Shown here in pieces: positions 35,789-35,893 of a stretch of DNA of 35,893 nucleotides. Every line of letters begins with the position of its first letter. The stretch's first letter is position 1. Source of the stretch: a virus. The translations under genes and the position numbers were made by a program. The stretch covers positions 1-35,893 of the IMG/VR virus record IMGVR_UViG_3300037487_000459. One strand, 5' to 3'. The notes below the pieces were generated by a model that saw nothing but the letters and a program-made list of their open reading frames with translations, did no database searches and was not told where the DNA came from.

Positions 35789-35893
35789 TATTACCATTCA
35801 CCGACAACGTGACCGCTCGGATAAACTGGACTTCCTGCAAATCTTCCAGTAGGTTCTATTGATAATATATCAACGTCTTTACCTTTAAAAAGC
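35779..35893. repeat. Right copy of flank B, 115-bp exact repeat
   Basis: Identical to 482-596 and running to the window's end. The identity begins at CG|TT. It shows that this end continues into the sequence after position 596, which would close the genome into a circle of about 35.3 kb. Confidence 0.95.
35791..35893 (-). CDS. Partial 79-aa ORF, second copy
   Basis: The last 33 codons of the ORF found complete at 494-733, with identical bases. The rest is outside the window. It is the same gene seen again because the window's ends overlap, not an independent paralogue. Confidence 0.8.
   Translation of the reverse strand, partial: LFKGKDVDILSIEPTGRFAGSPVYPSGHVVGEW

Noticed and set aside
1-35893. 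Direct terminal repeat of a linear phage genome
   Set aside because: The exact 115-bp match joins the right end to position 482, not to position 1, and flank A is imperfect. Two alleles of a circular or permuted genome explain this better.
1-35893. Temperate phage with integrase and repressor
   Set aside because: No tyrosine or serine integrase is encoded. The small HTH proteins alone do not show lysogeny. Genes outside the window cannot be excluded if it is incomplete.

Overview
The window looks like a nearly complete genome of a tailed phage (Caudoviricetes, siphovirus layout) that infects a member of the Bacteroidota. Evidence for the host group: AT-rich DNA, start codons preceded by A-rich leaders with almost no Shine-Dalgarno motif, a TAnnTTTG-type -7 box, and protein families typical of Bacteroidota phages (DUF3127, an XkdF-like protease, a GH25 lysin, ERF plus Gp157-like recombination proteins). 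Every gene I accept lies on the minus strand, so transcription runs from high to low coordinates. No integrase, tRNA, rRNA, IS element or CRISPR array was seen.

Layout in the direction of transcription. (1) About 35.9-34.9 kb: small cargo ORFs separated by long imperfect hairpins that resemble integron attC sites. (2) 34.9-33.8 kb: tightly overlapping small early genes ending in a divergent sigma-like factor. (3) 33.8-27.6 kb: six or seven glycosyltransferase-like genes, a SAM methyltransferase, a small membrane protein and two other small genes including a lipoprotein. (4) 26.9-24.6 kb: small and large terminase, then a tail assembly chaperone pair joined by a predicted -1 frameshift on a T9 run. 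(5) 24.6-18.0 kb: HK97 gp10-like protein, two large tail proteins and the tape measure protein. (6) 18.0-10.4 kb: prohead protease, scaffold, major capsid protein, a 175-aa structural protein between two terminators, portal, connector, and a tail protein fused to a fibre. (7) 10.4-9.1 kb: lysis genes. (8) 9.1-6.7 kb: a small HTH protein, unknowns, ERF annealase, Gp157-like and DUF3127 proteins, then a terminator. (9) 6.7-6.3 kb: a gene-free region with 11-bp iterons, the best candidate origin. (10) 6.3-1.2 kb: prim-pol/helicase protein, HNH nuclease, a 48-aa link gene, VRR-NUC nuclease and a long cytosine methyltransferase. (11) 1.2-0 kb: a promoter, small ORFs and the other copy of the cassette-like locus.

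The most unusual feature is at the two ends. Positions 1-130 resemble 34821-34951, and 482-596 are identical to 35779-35893, but what lies between these shared flanks differs: one 99-aa ORF at the left end, two ORFs (102 and 91 aa) at the right end. The two ends are therefore alternative versions of one locus in a circular or circularly permuted genome. The breakpoints fall at G|TT triplets. Three hairpin elements share a layout: AAC, a 21-nt arm, a loop, a 25-nt arm, then GTT or ATT. In each of three cassette-like units the first bases are complementary to the box ending the same unit, as in integron gene cassettes. I infer an attC-like cassette insertion site in a phage that carries no recognisable integrase.

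The glycosyltransferase block, the origin-like iterons, the 23-bp direct repeats around the methyltransferase and the non-canonical order (tail genes before head genes) are further points of interest.
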